Below, piece by piece: positions 46,655-55,215 of a DNA stretch of 64,000 nucleotides; the first letter of the stretch is position 1, and every line of letters begins with the position of its first letter. The translations under genes and the position numbers were made by a program. This DNA comes from Bacillota bacterium. Lineage in GTDB: Bacteria; Bacillota; Clostridia; Christensenellales; Pumilibacteraceae. The stretch lies in the NCBI GenBank assembly GCA_009780325.1, contig WRAF01000003.1, forward strand, positions 37,308 through 101,307, in the 5' to 3' direction. A model generated the notes under the pieces. The model was given only the letters and a program-made list of their open reading frames with translations, searched no databases and had not been told where the DNA came from.

Positions 46655-47428
46655 CTAATCAATACTCTTTTTTAAATCACATATTGCTGTTTTTTCTAAT
46701 CTTGATACTTGAGCTTGAGAAATACCTATTTCATCTGCTACCTCTACTTGTGTTTTTCCTTCATAAAAACGCATCAATAAAATCTGTTTTTCTCTTTCTG
46801 TCAACGCATCCATAGCCTCACCAATGCATACACTTTTAATCCAACTTTCATCAGTGTTTTTAGTATCGGAAATCTGGTCCATAATCATTACCGCTTCATC
46901 ACTATCTTGATATACAGGATCAAACAATGAAATTGGGTCAGAAATTGCGTCCATTGCATAAACAACCTTTTTAAGCGGCATATCAAGCACTGCTGCTATT
47001 TGTTCTAGAGTTGCTTCATTATTTCCACTAGCTTCTAGCATCTGCCTAGTTTGCAATACTTGATATGCCGTATCCCTAATACTCCTAGATATCCTCACTG
47101 CACTATTATCCCGCAAAAATCGTCTTATCTCACCAATAATCATGGGTACGGCATACGTTGAAAATCGCAGATTGTATGACACATCAAAATTATTCATAGC
47201 CTTAATTAATCCAATAAAACCCACTTGAAAAATGTCGTCAATGTTCTCTTTTTTACTCATAAATTTTTGCACTACGGATAATACAAGACGCATGTTGCCC
47301 ATCAAAAAAGTTTCTTTTGCTTCTTCATCGCCCTTTTGCGCTTTTTTTATTAGCTCAATCGTCTCTTTATGTGATAGTTTGGGCAGTTGAGAAGTGTTTA
47401 TTCCTGATATTTCTACTCTTGTTGCCAT
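46655..47428 (-). CDS. sigG: RNA polymerase sporulation sigma factor sigma-G
   Basis: The 257-residue late forespore sigma factor has a diagnostic N-terminal start, RVEISGINTSQLP, region 2 with NMRLVLSVVQKF and DIFQVGFIGLIKAM, and region 4 helix-turn-helix TQVEVADEIGISQAQVSRLEK. AAAGGAG precedes the ATG. It normally lies right after sigE in the same direction; here it is reversed and separated, facing away from the ylmC-like gene. Confidence 0.96.
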   Translation of the reverse strand: MATRVEISGINTSQLPKLSHKETIELIKKAQKGDEEAKETFLMGNMRLVLSVVQKFMSKKENIDDIFQVGFIGLIKAMNNFDVSYNLRFSTYAVPMIIGEIRRFLRDNSAVRISRSIRDTAYQVLQTRQMLEASGNNEATLEQIAAVLDMPLKKVVYAMDAISDPISLFDPVYQDSDEAVMIMDQISDTKNTDESWIKSVCIGEAMDALTEREKQILLMRFYEGKTQVEVADEIGISQAQVSRLEKTAICDLKKSID

Positions 47429-47488
47429 TTAAATATTTCTCCTTTGTTTGTTAGAAAATTATGGTAAAAACTAAAGTGTGCAATAGTT

Positions 47489-47517
47489 ATTTTTAGCAAG
47501 CTGATGACAACTTATAC
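47489..47517 (-). promoter_or_regulatory. Possible forespore (sigma-F/G) promoter of sigG
   Basis: On the minus strand GTATA (47517-47513), 15 bases, GCTAAAAAT (47497-47489) resembles the sigma-F/sigma-G pattern GYATA and GGNNANANT. Autoregulation of sigG by these factors is known in Bacillus. Confidence 0.35.
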
Positions 47518-47583
47518 TTGAAAAATGATTTAACTAAAACTACATTGTTAATATTTGTCGAATACATGCATATACATAAATGT

Positions 47584-48030
47584 ATGGCAAGAGATGAAAT
47601 GTCTTTTAAGGACTTAAAGCATAGAGAATTAATTAATGAAGTAGACGGACGACGTTTAGGTCGGGTTCGGGACATTATTTTTTCTCCGCATAAAGGTGAA
47701 GTACTAGGTTTGATAGCTCCCTTTTATCATAGAGTTTTTCCAATTTTTAAAGGTGAGCAGGTATATATTCCTTTTAAGCATATTATTAAAATTGGTCCTG
47801 ATGTTATTTTAGTTAAGCTTACACCTGATTTATGCAGACCTGATGGCTGCATCGATTTAAAAAGAGGACATAAAAAAGAACATCTCGGACATCACGAACA
47901 CCACCATCACAAAAGAAAAGCAGAAAAAGAGGATATTGAAGAGAAGCGAGGAAATAAGAGAAGCTGTGATAAAAGATGTGAAAAGTGCATGATGTTTGAT
48001 TGTGAAGAAAGATGGGATGATATAAAATAA
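47584..48030 (+). CDS. YlmC/YmxH-type PRC-barrel protein with His/Cys-rich tail
   Basis: The core (MSFKDLKHREL, GRRLGRVRDI and VYIPFKHIIKIGPDVILVKL) is the PRC-barrel sporulation protein YlmC/YmxH usually found next to sigG. The open frame reaches back to about 47518, but the conserved part begins near ATG 47584 or ATG 47599; neither has a good Shine-Dalgarno. Normal members end after about 85 residues. Here a further tail of about 60 residues follows with HHEHHHHK, many Lys/Glu and a CDKRCEKCMMFDC cluster, suggesting metal binding. The tail is in frame and open to its stop. Confidence 0.85.
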   Translation: MARDEMSFKDLKHRELINEVDGRRLGRVRDIIFSPHKGEVLGLIAPFYHRVFPIFKGEQVYIPFKHIIKIGPDVILVKLTPDLCRPDGCIDLKRGHKKEHLGHHEHHHHKRKAEKEDIEEKRGNKRSCDKRCEKCMMFDCEERWDDIK

Positions 48031-48146
48031 ATACAAAATTAATAAATTTATATTTTAATTAATAATTTCACACAAAAAATATTGGACATGCTTTATTATG
48101 TCTGATATAATAACTACTAAGTAATCACTCAAAGGAAAATCTAATC

Positions 48147-48596
48147 ATGAAATGTGGATATTGTGGATATTCAGACAGCAAAGTAGTAGACTCAAGATTG
48201 ATTGAAGATATTAATCAAATCAAAAGAAGGCGAGAGTGCTTATCTTGCACTAAAAGGTTTACTACATATGAAATTTTAGAAAACATCTCTATTTTAGTCA
48301 TTAAATCTAATGGGCAAAGGCAGGCATTTGATACTAGCAAAATAAAAAAAGGACTGATGAAAGCTTTAGAAAAGCGCCCCATTCCACTCAGTGAAATTGA
48401 TAAAATAACAGAGCGCATTGAACGAAAAGTCTTTAATATGTTAGATGGTGAAATTAAATCAGAAAAAATTGGCAGTTTTGTTTTAGAAGAACTTAAAATA
48501 ATTGACCCCGTTGCTTATATCAGATTTGCTTCTGTATATTTACAATTTAATGATTCTGATGCATTTAATAAGTTTATAAAGCAATTAGAAAAATAG
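48147..48596 (+). CDS. nrdR: Transcriptional repressor NrdR
   Basis: The 149-residue regulator of ribonucleotide reductase genes has an N-terminal zinc ribbon (CGYCGY at 3-8, then CLSCTKRFTTYE) and an ATP-cone domain (46-135) that senses dATP. AAAGGAA precedes the ATG. NrdR follows sigG/ylmC in many Clostridia. No nrd gene or paired NrdR box is evident in this window. Confidence 0.96.
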   Translation: MKCGYCGYSDSKVVDSRLIEDINQIKRRRECLSCTKRFTTYEILENISILVIKSNGQRQAFDTSKIKKGLMKALEKRPIPLSEIDKITERIERKVFNMLDGEIKSEKIGSFVLEELKIIDPVAYIRFASVYLQFNDSDAFNKFIKQLEK

Positions 48597-48597
48597 A

Positions 48598-49419
48598 GTG
48601 AAGCATCAATTTATATCACAAAAAGAATGTTTAATAACTGAGCTTATTTCTGAAAATATAATAGGCATTTTAAAGCAGCACATCAAGCATCTTTTAAGAA
48701 AAGGTGAAATCAAGCTAAACGATGAAAAAATTAAAACTGATGTTTTAATTAAAAAAGGTGATAAAATATCTATTTTTATTCCAAAATCATTTTTATCAAA
48801 TGCTAATGATTTAATTAACAGCATAAAAATTGTTTATGAAGATGAAAATATTTTATTATGTTATAAGCCCAAAGGAATGGATTGCGAAAATAATTTAGTC
48901 TCAATAATCACTTCAAAATACAAGCATGCTTTATTAAATCACCGCCTAGACAGACAAACTGATGGATTAGTAATTTTTACACTCAATAAGCCTGCATATG
49001 ACTCAATATATCTAGCCTTAAAAAACCAGACAATAGAAAAATTTTATAATGCAACAGTTAAAGGCAAATTTAATTCAAACGGCACTCACACAGCTTATCT
49101 AACAAAAAATACAACTGCTAGTTTTGTCAAAATCTCATTAAATCAAACACCTAATTCAAAAAAGATTATATCTCATTTTGAATTTAAAAAACAAAAAAGT
49201 GACAGCCTCTGCATGATAGAAGCCAAACCTATATCTGGCAGAACACATCAATTAAGAGCACATCTTGCTTTTTTAGGTCACCCAATTTTAGGTGACACAA
49301 AATATGGTACTTGCAAAAATCCTCCACTACACTTAACAGCATACAAAATTACTTTTACAAAATTGCCTGCTCCTTTAGAATACTTAAATGGACAAACTAT
49401 AAAAATTACCCCAAATTAA
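48598..49419 (+). CDS. RluA-family pseudouridine synthase
   Basis: The 273-residue RNA-modifying enzyme has an N-terminal S4-like RNA-binding segment (LLRKGEIKLNDEKI) and the catalytic motif HRLDRQTDGLVIF with the essential Asp (about 120). GRTHQLRAHLAFLGHPILGD follows in the C-terminal half. The start is GTG, one base after the nrdR stop, without its own ribosome binding site, so coupling is likely. Which uridines it modifies (23S rRNA or tRNA) cannot be told. Confidence 0.9.
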   Translation: MKHQFISQKECLITELISENIIGILKQHIKHLLRKGEIKLNDEKIKTDVLIKKGDKISIFIPKSFLSNANDLINSIKIVYEDENILLCYKPKGMDCENNLVSIITSKYKHALLNHRLDRQTDGLVIFTLNKPAYDSIYLALKNQTIEKFYNATVKGKFNSNGTHTAYLTKNTTASFVKISLNQTPNSKKIISHFEFKKQKSDSLCMIEAKPISGRTHQLRAHLAFLGHPILGDTKYGTCKNPPLHLTAYKITFTKLPAPLEYLNGQTIKITPN

Positions 49420-49420
49420 C

Positions 49421-49450
49421 TTGACTTAGGTATCTTTAATAAGGTATAAT
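49421..49450 (+). promoter_or_regulatory. Promoter of the cyclophilin-like gene, leaderless type
   Basis: TTGACT (49421-49426), 18 bases, TATAAT (49445-49450). ATG follows after nine bases with no ribosome binding site. Confidence 0.65.
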
Positions 49451-49459
49451 TTTCCAATC

Positions 49460-50665
49460 ATGAAAAAGAAATCAAATTACTCATTAACATCTGCTCAACG
49501 CAAAGAGCTCAAAAAAAAGCAGGCAATTAAAGATGGTACACATAATTCAGAAAAAGATATTCCTTTATCTGAAGATCAAGCTATAGCCATAGAAATTCAA
49601 AATGTTGAAAAGAAAAAACGTCAATCTCATATTATGAAAATTGCCGCAGTTTGTTTTGCAGTTGTTTTGGCTCTTAGTTCTATCACAGCAGGAATCATAG
49701 TCGGCGTAGGTACTACACGTCATGACAATTTGGGTTTTGACGGTGCTCCAGTCAACCCCACTGCTATTATACATCTATCAACAAATCAACAGATTGAAAT
49801 TGATTTGCATTTTTATAACAATCCAGTTATCGTGGCAAATTTTATTTATCTGTCTTTAAACAACTTTTTTAACAATACAATTTTTCATAATACGCAAGGC
49901 GGCTTTGTTGCATTCTCAGGATTTGTTACACCTGCATCACATAGAGCAGAAGATTCTAATTTTGTTGCTAACATGAGCGGATTTACCACAAACAGATCTT
50001 CGGCTTATGGCAATCCAAATTTTAAACTTGGATATAGATTAAATGCTAATACCACGATTCTACCTCATCAACAGCCAAGAGCAAGAGCATTAAATTTGAT
50101 GCCGCAAAACATCAATGGTGATTATGCGCCAAGCGGCTGGATTGCAATGATGGCAGGAGATAATGACTCTGCTGGGTCATCTACATCATTTGTAATGATA
50201 CACAACGATAATCCTGATTTTAGAGTTACTAGACGTCATAATGAAGGTCAACCTGATAGAGCTGCAGTCTTAATGAATGCAAGACAAACACCTACACCTG
50301 TTCAAACTCCAATAAATTCTCTATCATATTTTGGACAAATAACACCAGCTTCACTTGAAGTTATTAGAGATATCGCTAATCCTAGCCGCAACAGCAGAAC
50401 AAGATTCGCTCCGTCTGAAAATAGACAAAATTGGATTAATAATTTTGAACATCTAACTGATTATAGATCTATTTATATTAGAAATATTAGTTTTAGAAAT
50501 CTAGACAGACGATTAAGAAATAGAATAAGAGATGATTTTGAAAATTTTGTATTGGCAACTAGAGATGCTGATACAAACCCTGATGCGCTTGGCGGATTGA
50601 CGGGTAGATGGTCTAGAAGTGAGCAAGGCTGGTGGAATGATAATAGATTGCAGATAACTGGTTAA
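49460..50665 (+). CDS. Membrane-anchored cyclophilin-type peptidyl-prolyl isomerase
   Basis: The 401-residue protein has a Lys-rich cytoplasmic N-terminus (1-57), one membrane helix (about 58-80) and an extracytoplasmic cyclophilin domain. NPVIVANFIYLSLNNFFNN and TIFHNTQGGFVAFSGF match the fold. The catalytic FHR of active cyclophilins reads FHN here, and the QFFI motif is replaced by TSFVMIHND, so isomerase activity may be weak or lost. It probably acts as a folding or chaperone factor outside the membrane. It has its own consensus promoter and a strong terminator. Confidence 0.82.
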   Translation: MKKKSNYSLTSAQRKELKKKQAIKDGTHNSEKDIPLSEDQAIAIEIQNVEKKKRQSHIMKIAAVCFAVVLALSSITAGIIVGVGTTRHDNLGFDGAPVNPTAIIHLSTNQQIEIDLHFYNNPVIVANFIYLSLNNFFNNTIFHNTQGGFVAFSGFVTPASHRAEDSNFVANMSGFTTNRSSAYGNPNFKLGYRLNANTTILPHQQPRARALNLMPQNINGDYAPSGWIAMMAGDNDSAGSSTSFVMIHNDNPDFRVTRRHNEGQPDRAAVLMNARQTPTPVQTPINSLSYFGQITPASLEVIRDIANPSRNSRTRFAPSENRQNWINNFEHLTDYRSIYIRNISFRNLDRRLRNRIRDDFENFVLATRDADTNPDALGGLTGRWSRSEQGWWNDNRLQITG

Positions 50666-50682
50666 TGTAAATATTATAATTA

Positions 50683-50733
50683 AAAAAATACCTCATACTT
50701 AAGAAATATTTTCTTACATATGAGGTATTTTTT
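50683..50733 (+). terminator. Terminator after the cyclophilin gene
   Basis: A 15-bp stem (50683-50697 with 50719-50733) encloses a second small stem (TAAGAAA/TTTCTTA) and ends in six Ts. Confidence 0.85.
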
Positions 50734-50816
50734 GATTTTTGCAATATTTGCACTAGACTCTTAATCTCAATATCAAATATATGTATAAAATCCATATAAT
50801 TGTTAATAATTTATAT

Positions 50817-51629
50817 ATGACTTTAGGATTGATTATTTTAGGAGTGGTTTCCATTCTTACCTTTTTTGGGTTGATGGATCGCTTTTTTATTAAGTTAGGC
50901 TTAAAAAGCTGGATAGCTTTAATTTTAGTTGTAGGACTAGTAGTAGGCGCTGTTGTACCGCCTATTAGATTTGGTCAAGTTTTGTCTATCAATATAGGCG
51001 GCTTTATTGCACCTGTGATTGTTGCTATTATACTTTTATCCATCGCAAGAAATCGCAGTGAGTCATTTAGGGCTTTCATCGCAATGTTTGCCGTGGCATC
51101 TGTTGCTGTTGCAACCAGAATGCTGCTAAACCCATTAAACTCTAGTCTAATTTTAGCATCAGCGCTCATCATAGGTTTTGTAGGAGGCTCTGCCGCATTT
51201 TTAGCAGGACACACAAGGGTAGCTACTGTTTCAAGTGCCATTGGAGGTATCATACTAGGGGACTTGATTATTGGATTAATCAAGCATTTTATTGGGGGAG
51301 AGGCAATCAGCTTAGGGATGCAAGGCGTGTTTGATTCTTTAATTATTGCATCAGTTTTCGGATTATTATTATGCGAAGCAATTAATGCAATAAAACGTGT
51401 AAATTTCCAAAAAAAAGGAGCAAAAACTAATAATTTGATTATGGCAGAAGCAGCACAGGATATGTCAAATAATGTGATTGAGCCTATTCTTTATAATGAA
51501 AATGAGATAAAAGTTGACAATGACACAAATGAAAATAATATTTTAGATGCTAATAAAGCTAATTCAAATATAGATATCACCTGTCCTAAAGTAGAAAATA
51601 ATTTTTTTGATGAATATATTAGTGAATAA
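50817..51629 (+). CDS. DUF1614-like membrane protein
   Basis: This protein of about 270 residues has six to seven membrane helices and a polar, Asn/Glu-rich C-terminal tail (about 210-270). The pattern SINIGGFIAPVIVAII, then FLAGHTRVATVSSAIGGIILGD and GGEAISLGMQGVFDSLIIA agrees with DUF1614, a family of unknown function common in sporulating Clostridia. ATG 50817 starts directly at the first helix; the frame is open from 50781 but the extra residues look spurious. TATAAT (50795-50800) lies 16 bases upstream, and there is no Shine-Dalgarno. Confidence 0.7.
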   Translation: MTLGLIILGVVSILTFFGLMDRFFIKLGLKSWIALILVVGLVVGAVVPPIRFGQVLSINIGGFIAPVIVAIILLSIARNRSESFRAFIAMFAVASVAVATRMLLNPLNSSLILASALIIGFVGGSAAFLAGHTRVATVSSAIGGIILGDLIIGLIKHFIGGEAISLGMQGVFDSLIIASVFGLLLCEAINAIKRVNFQKKGAKTNNLIMAEAAQDMSNNVIEPILYNENEIKVDNDTNENNILDANKANSNIDITCPKVENNFFDEYISE

Positions 51630-51666
51630 ATTATATTTAGCCTTTTAGTATTCTATATTAAAAAGC

Positions 51667-51695
51667 TTGCTTTGCCCTTATTTTTATGCTATACT
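51667..51695 (+). promoter_or_regulatory. Promoter of der, leaderless type
   Basis: TTGCTT (51667-51672), 17 bases, extended -10 TGCTATACT (51687-51695). The der ATG at 51702 lies six bases further, at the predicted transcription start. Confidence 0.65.
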
Positions 51696-51701
51696 GCTAT
51701 T

Positions 51702-53021
51702 ATGTCAGCATTACCAATAGTCGCAATAGTTGGTCGCCCAAATGTGGGCAAAAGCACTTTCTTTAATAAAATTTGCGGCAAACGCATATCAATAGTAAAA
51801 GATGAGCCAGGAGTAACCAGAGATAGAGTGTATGCAAACGCCGAATGGTGCGGGCATAATTTTACATTAATTGACACTGGTGGTATAGTTTTTAATGATG
51901 ATGAATTAAATAAATCCATTAAAATGCAGGCAGATGCAGCAATTGAACTTGCCGATGTAATTGTATTTTTAGTAGACGGAAAAGAAGGTGTGACAGCTCT
52001 TGATTATGAAATTGCAAAATTTTTGCGAAAAACTAAAAAACCTATAATACTTACTGTTAATAAATTAGATAATTATGAACTTGATTTAGCATATGAATTT
52101 TTTCAACTAGGCTTGGGCGAACCTAACGCAATCTCATGCGAGCAAGCAAAGGGTTTAGGAGATTTATTAGATTTAATCGTCAAATGGTTTATTAGAAAAC
52201 CTGAAACAGAAGATAATTCACTAAAAATAGCAGTTATGGGCAAACCCAATGTAGGCAAATCTTCATTAACAAACAAAATCCTAGGCTTTGAAAGAGTAAT
52301 AGTCAGTCCAACTGCAGGCACTACAAGGGATGCAATAGATACTCCCTTTAAACACAATAATAAAGATTATACAATCATAGATACAGCAGGATTAAGAAGA
52401 AAAAGAGCTATAGAATACGATACAGTTGAAAGCTATTCAGTAATGAGAAGTTTAACTGCCATTTCTAGAGCAGATATAGTACTAATTCTAATAGACGCAT
52501 CAGATACAATTTCAGAACAAGATATTAAAATTGCTGGTCTTGTACATGAATCAAATAAACCATCAATTATTGTAATGAACAAATGGGACTTGGTTGAAAA
52601 AGACACCTATACAACTGAAAAATATCTTGATAAGTTAAAAGAAGATTTAAAATTCATGCCATATTTTGAGAATATTTTTATTTCAGCTCACACAGGACAA
52701 AGAGTGGATAAAATATTTGATTTGATAGAAAAAGTGTATGCTAATACAAACAAAAGGATTACTACAGGCGTATTAAATGATGTAGTTCGTGAATCGCTGT
52801 CACTTACTCCGCCGCCCTCAGTACACGGCAGACGCCTTAAAGTTATGTATGCCACTCAAGCCGAAACCAATCCGCCTAAATTCATATTCTTTTGTAACGA
52901 CCAATCATTAGTCCATTTTTCCTATAAACGATATTTAGAAAATTCTTTAAGAAAAGCTTTTGATTTTTCAGGTACACCCATAAAACTATTTTTTGCAGAT
53001 AAAAAAGAAGAGGAAAAATAA
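51702..53021 (+). CDS. der: Ribosome biogenesis GTPase Der (EngA)
   Basis: This double-GTPase protein acts in 50S subunit assembly. The first G domain begins AIVGRPNVGKS near residue 7 and the second KIAVMGKPNVGKSS near 175. Each is followed by DTGG or DTAG and N/TKxD-type motifs (NKLD, NKWD), and a C-terminal KH-like domain follows. The frame extends back to TTG 51672, but conserved Der begins at ATG 51702. That ATG sits immediately after an extended -10 promoter, so the message is probably leaderless. Confidence 0.96.
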   Translation: MSALPIVAIVGRPNVGKSTFFNKICGKRISIVKDEPGVTRDRVYANAEWCGHNFTLIDTGGIVFNDDELNKSIKMQADAAIELADVIVFLVDGKEGVTALDYEIAKFLRKTKKPIILTVNKLDNYELDLAYEFFQLGLGEPNAISCEQAKGLGDLLDLIVKWFIRKPETEDNSLKIAVMGKPNVGKSSLTNKILGFERVIVSPTAGTTRDAIDTPFKHNNKDYTIIDTAGLRRKRAIEYDTVESYSVMRSLTAISRADIVLILIDASDTISEQDIKIAGLVHESNKPSIIVMNKWDLVEKDTYTTEKYLDKLKEDLKFMPYFENIFISAHTGQRVDKIFDLIEKVYANTNKRITTGVLNDVVRESLSLTPPPSVHGRRLKVMYATQAETNPPKFIFFCNDQSLVHFSYKRYLENSLRKAFDFSGTPIKLFFADKKEEEK

Positions 53022-53771
53022 ATGCTGTTCAATCTAATGCATATTACCATAAATGGTCAACCGATTGTACAATTTGTATTGATTGTACTTGTTGTCATCG
53101 CATGTTATTTTTTAGGCAACATTAATTTTGCTAAAATTATTGCTAAAGCAAAAAAAATTGATATAACAAAACAGGGGAGCGGAAACCCAGGCACAATGAA
53201 CATGGCAAGGACTCTAGGTACTAGATGGGGATTTGTAACGTTGTTATTAGATGCTGCAAAAGGAGCAACTGGTGCAATTTTAGGCTGGTATGTCTTATCA
53301 TTTGGGCGGTATGCCCCGCAATTATTCACTTTTGGTGATGATTTAATTGGTATGCTAATTGGTGGAACAAGCGTAGTAATCGGACATATTTATCCTATAA
53401 TATACAAATTTAAAGGCGGCAAGGGCGTTGCAAGCACAATAGGTGTATGTATGGTTCTAAATCCTATCGTTACACTTATTAGCTTTGCCGTCGCAATAAC
53501 AATATTAGTATTTTTAAAAAACGGTACAATTGCAAGTTTTATAACACTAACTCCGCCCATTGCTATGTTTACTTATAATATTGCAACTAGAATAGATAAT
53601 TACGGTTATTTTTATGCGCCTCCTATGACAAGAATAATAGCCCCGATAGTTTGTGTCTTTTTATTTTTATTAGTACTTTGGATGCACAGACAAAATATTT
53701 ATAGAGCACTAACAGGCACAGAAAATAAAGTAAATGTCTTTAAAAATAAAAAGAAAAAAGCTAAAGAATAA
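53022..53771 (+). CDS. plsY: Acyl-phosphate:glycerol-3-phosphate acyltransferase PlsY
   Basis: The 249-residue membrane enzyme makes lysophosphatidic acid from acyl-phosphate and glycerol 3-phosphate, feeding PlsC. Its three conserved loops are visible: GSGNPGTMNMART (about 52-64), KFKGGKGVAST (about 132) and NGTIASF. It is longer than typical (about 195-210 residues) by a C-terminal basic tail (NVFKNKKKKAKE). It starts immediately after the der stop, as in many Bacillota. Confidence 0.94.
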   Translation: MLFNLMHITINGQPIVQFVLIVLVVIACYFLGNINFAKIIAKAKKIDITKQGSGNPGTMNMARTLGTRWGFVTLLLDAAKGATGAILGWYVLSFGRYAPQLFTFGDDLIGMLIGGTSVVIGHIYPIIYKFKGGKGVASTIGVCMVLNPIVTLISFAVAITILVFLKNGTIASFITLTPPIAMFTYNIATRIDNYGYFYAPPMTRIIAPIVCVFLFLLVLWMHRQNIYRALTGTENKVNVFKNKKKKAKE

Positions 53772-53784
53772 AACAAAATTATTT

Positions 53785-53832
53785 AAAAAAGCTCCTATAA
53801 AGCGCAACCTCACTCGCTTTTAGGAGTTTTTT
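53785..53832 (+). terminator. Terminator after plsY
   Basis: A two-part stem (AAAAAA-CTCCTA with TAGGAG-TTTTTT, and inner AAAGCG with CGCTTT) ends in a T-run. The A-rich left side could also serve the opposing AbiH-like gene. Confidence 0.85.
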
Positions 53833-53852
53833 AGATGATGAATATTTTATAC

Positions 53853-55028
53853 TTAATATGCTAATGAATTTATACTAATTCTTTTCTCTAGCAAAAGTTT
53901 ATGCATTAAATTTTTGCCTTGATCTTTGTTGGTAAATTTTGCACCATAATCGCTAATTAGATTATATACACGCTCTGTTGAGCTGTTTTTTCTTTCCTCA
54001 CCATTATAAATAAATTCTAACGAAACATTAGAATTATTATAAATATCATAATAATCAAATATGCTTTGAAAATATGAATAATCTGCTTTATTAAGTGAAT
54101 GACCAAAGAATTTTATGACCAATTTACTGCCTTTTGATGGCAATATCTTTTGTGCATTATTAGACATTAAAAGCGTGCGATAGGTTTTGCTGAATATTTT
54201 TATATCATTTTTAATAATTCCGTCTTTGCTGTCACTAATAACCGTATCATCAATTCCAAAAATTATATTTGAATCTAAGCAAATTGCATTTTGACTGCAG
54301 ATTTTGTTACAGAGTTGCCCGTGGACATTAATAATCTTACATTTTAATTCATTATTAATAGGATATGTATAATTAAAATTTAAGATTGAAATAAACATAT
54401 CACCATGCTTATCTTTAATCATCGGCACTAAATTATTAAGTAATTTAACCGCTTTTGAAAAATATACTTCATTTTTCTTAAAGGTGCTTTGACCACCAAT
54501 AATTTCCTTTTTAACAAGTTGCCCATTCATATATTTACAAAACTGATTTTCTAATATCTTTAACTGAAATAATAAGTCAATAGCAAAATCTTTTTTAATT
54601 TCCTCATAATTTGCAAATTTATTTTTATAACCACATTTTCTTACTATAAAAGGTTTGCAATAAGATTTAATATATTCATCCATACCCACCTTGCGCATAT
54701 TATAGTCATTATTGACATCATTGATTATATCATATTTTGCTTGCTCATAAAAAGACTTTTTATTTAAATTCTCAATAAAAACATTTAACAATGTATTCTT
54801 GATAATATCTTCAATATCAAACCAATTATAGTCATTTTGATTGTATTTCCATTCATAAATATATAGCAAAGCTTGCCAAAAACCATCTGCTTCTACTTTA
54901 TGATCACCATATTCTTTTAAAATACTAACCTTATCTTTTATACAAGCATTAAAAAATTCTGTGAAACTTGATTTCAAACCACACTCTAAGTCAAAACCGT
55001 TTCCCAATATTAAAAGTGTATTTTGCAT
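53853..55028 (-). CDS. AbiH-like phage abortive infection protein
   Basis: The 391-residue protein opens with LLILGNGFDLECGLKSSFTEF, the signature of the AbiH family. Later it has LNFNYTYPIN and INVHGQL, and near the C-terminus FFGHSLNKADYSYFQ, all in family order. AbiH proteins block phage growth by a mechanism that is not settled; the N-terminal GNGFD loop looks like a nucleotide-binding turn. It stands alone between plsY and spoIVA, opposite to both, and its AT content is high even for this genome. This fits recent insertion of a defence gene. Confidence 0.85.
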   Translation of the reverse strand: MQNTLLILGNGFDLECGLKSSFTEFFNACIKDKVSILKEYGDHKVEADGFWQALLYIYEWKYNQNDYNWFDIEDIIKNTLLNVFIENLNKKSFYEQAKYDIINDVNNDYNMRKVGMDEYIKSYCKPFIVRKCGYKNKFANYEEIKKDFAIDLLFQLKILENQFCKYMNGQLVKKEIIGGQSTFKKNEVYFSKAVKLLNNLVPMIKDKHGDMFISILNFNYTYPINNELKCKIINVHGQLCNKICSQNAICLDSNIIFGIDDTVISDSKDGIIKNDIKIFSKTYRTLLMSNNAQKILPSKGSKLVIKFFGHSLNKADYSYFQSIFDYYDIYNNSNVSLEFIYNGEERKNSSTERVYNLISDYGAKFTNKDQGKNLMHKLLLEKRISINSLAY

Positions 55029-55215
55029 TTTTATCCTTAATGTGATGATTATTTAAATTTAATATTACAATATTTTTTGATACATTGTCAAATATTCTAA
55101 TGGTATCTGCGATAACAATAAAAAGAATAAGCATTTATCAATAATTTAACGCATAAATTCGTCATTACTAAAATATAATTTAACATTATAGTTTTTATAA
55201 TGCAGGAGGCGAATA

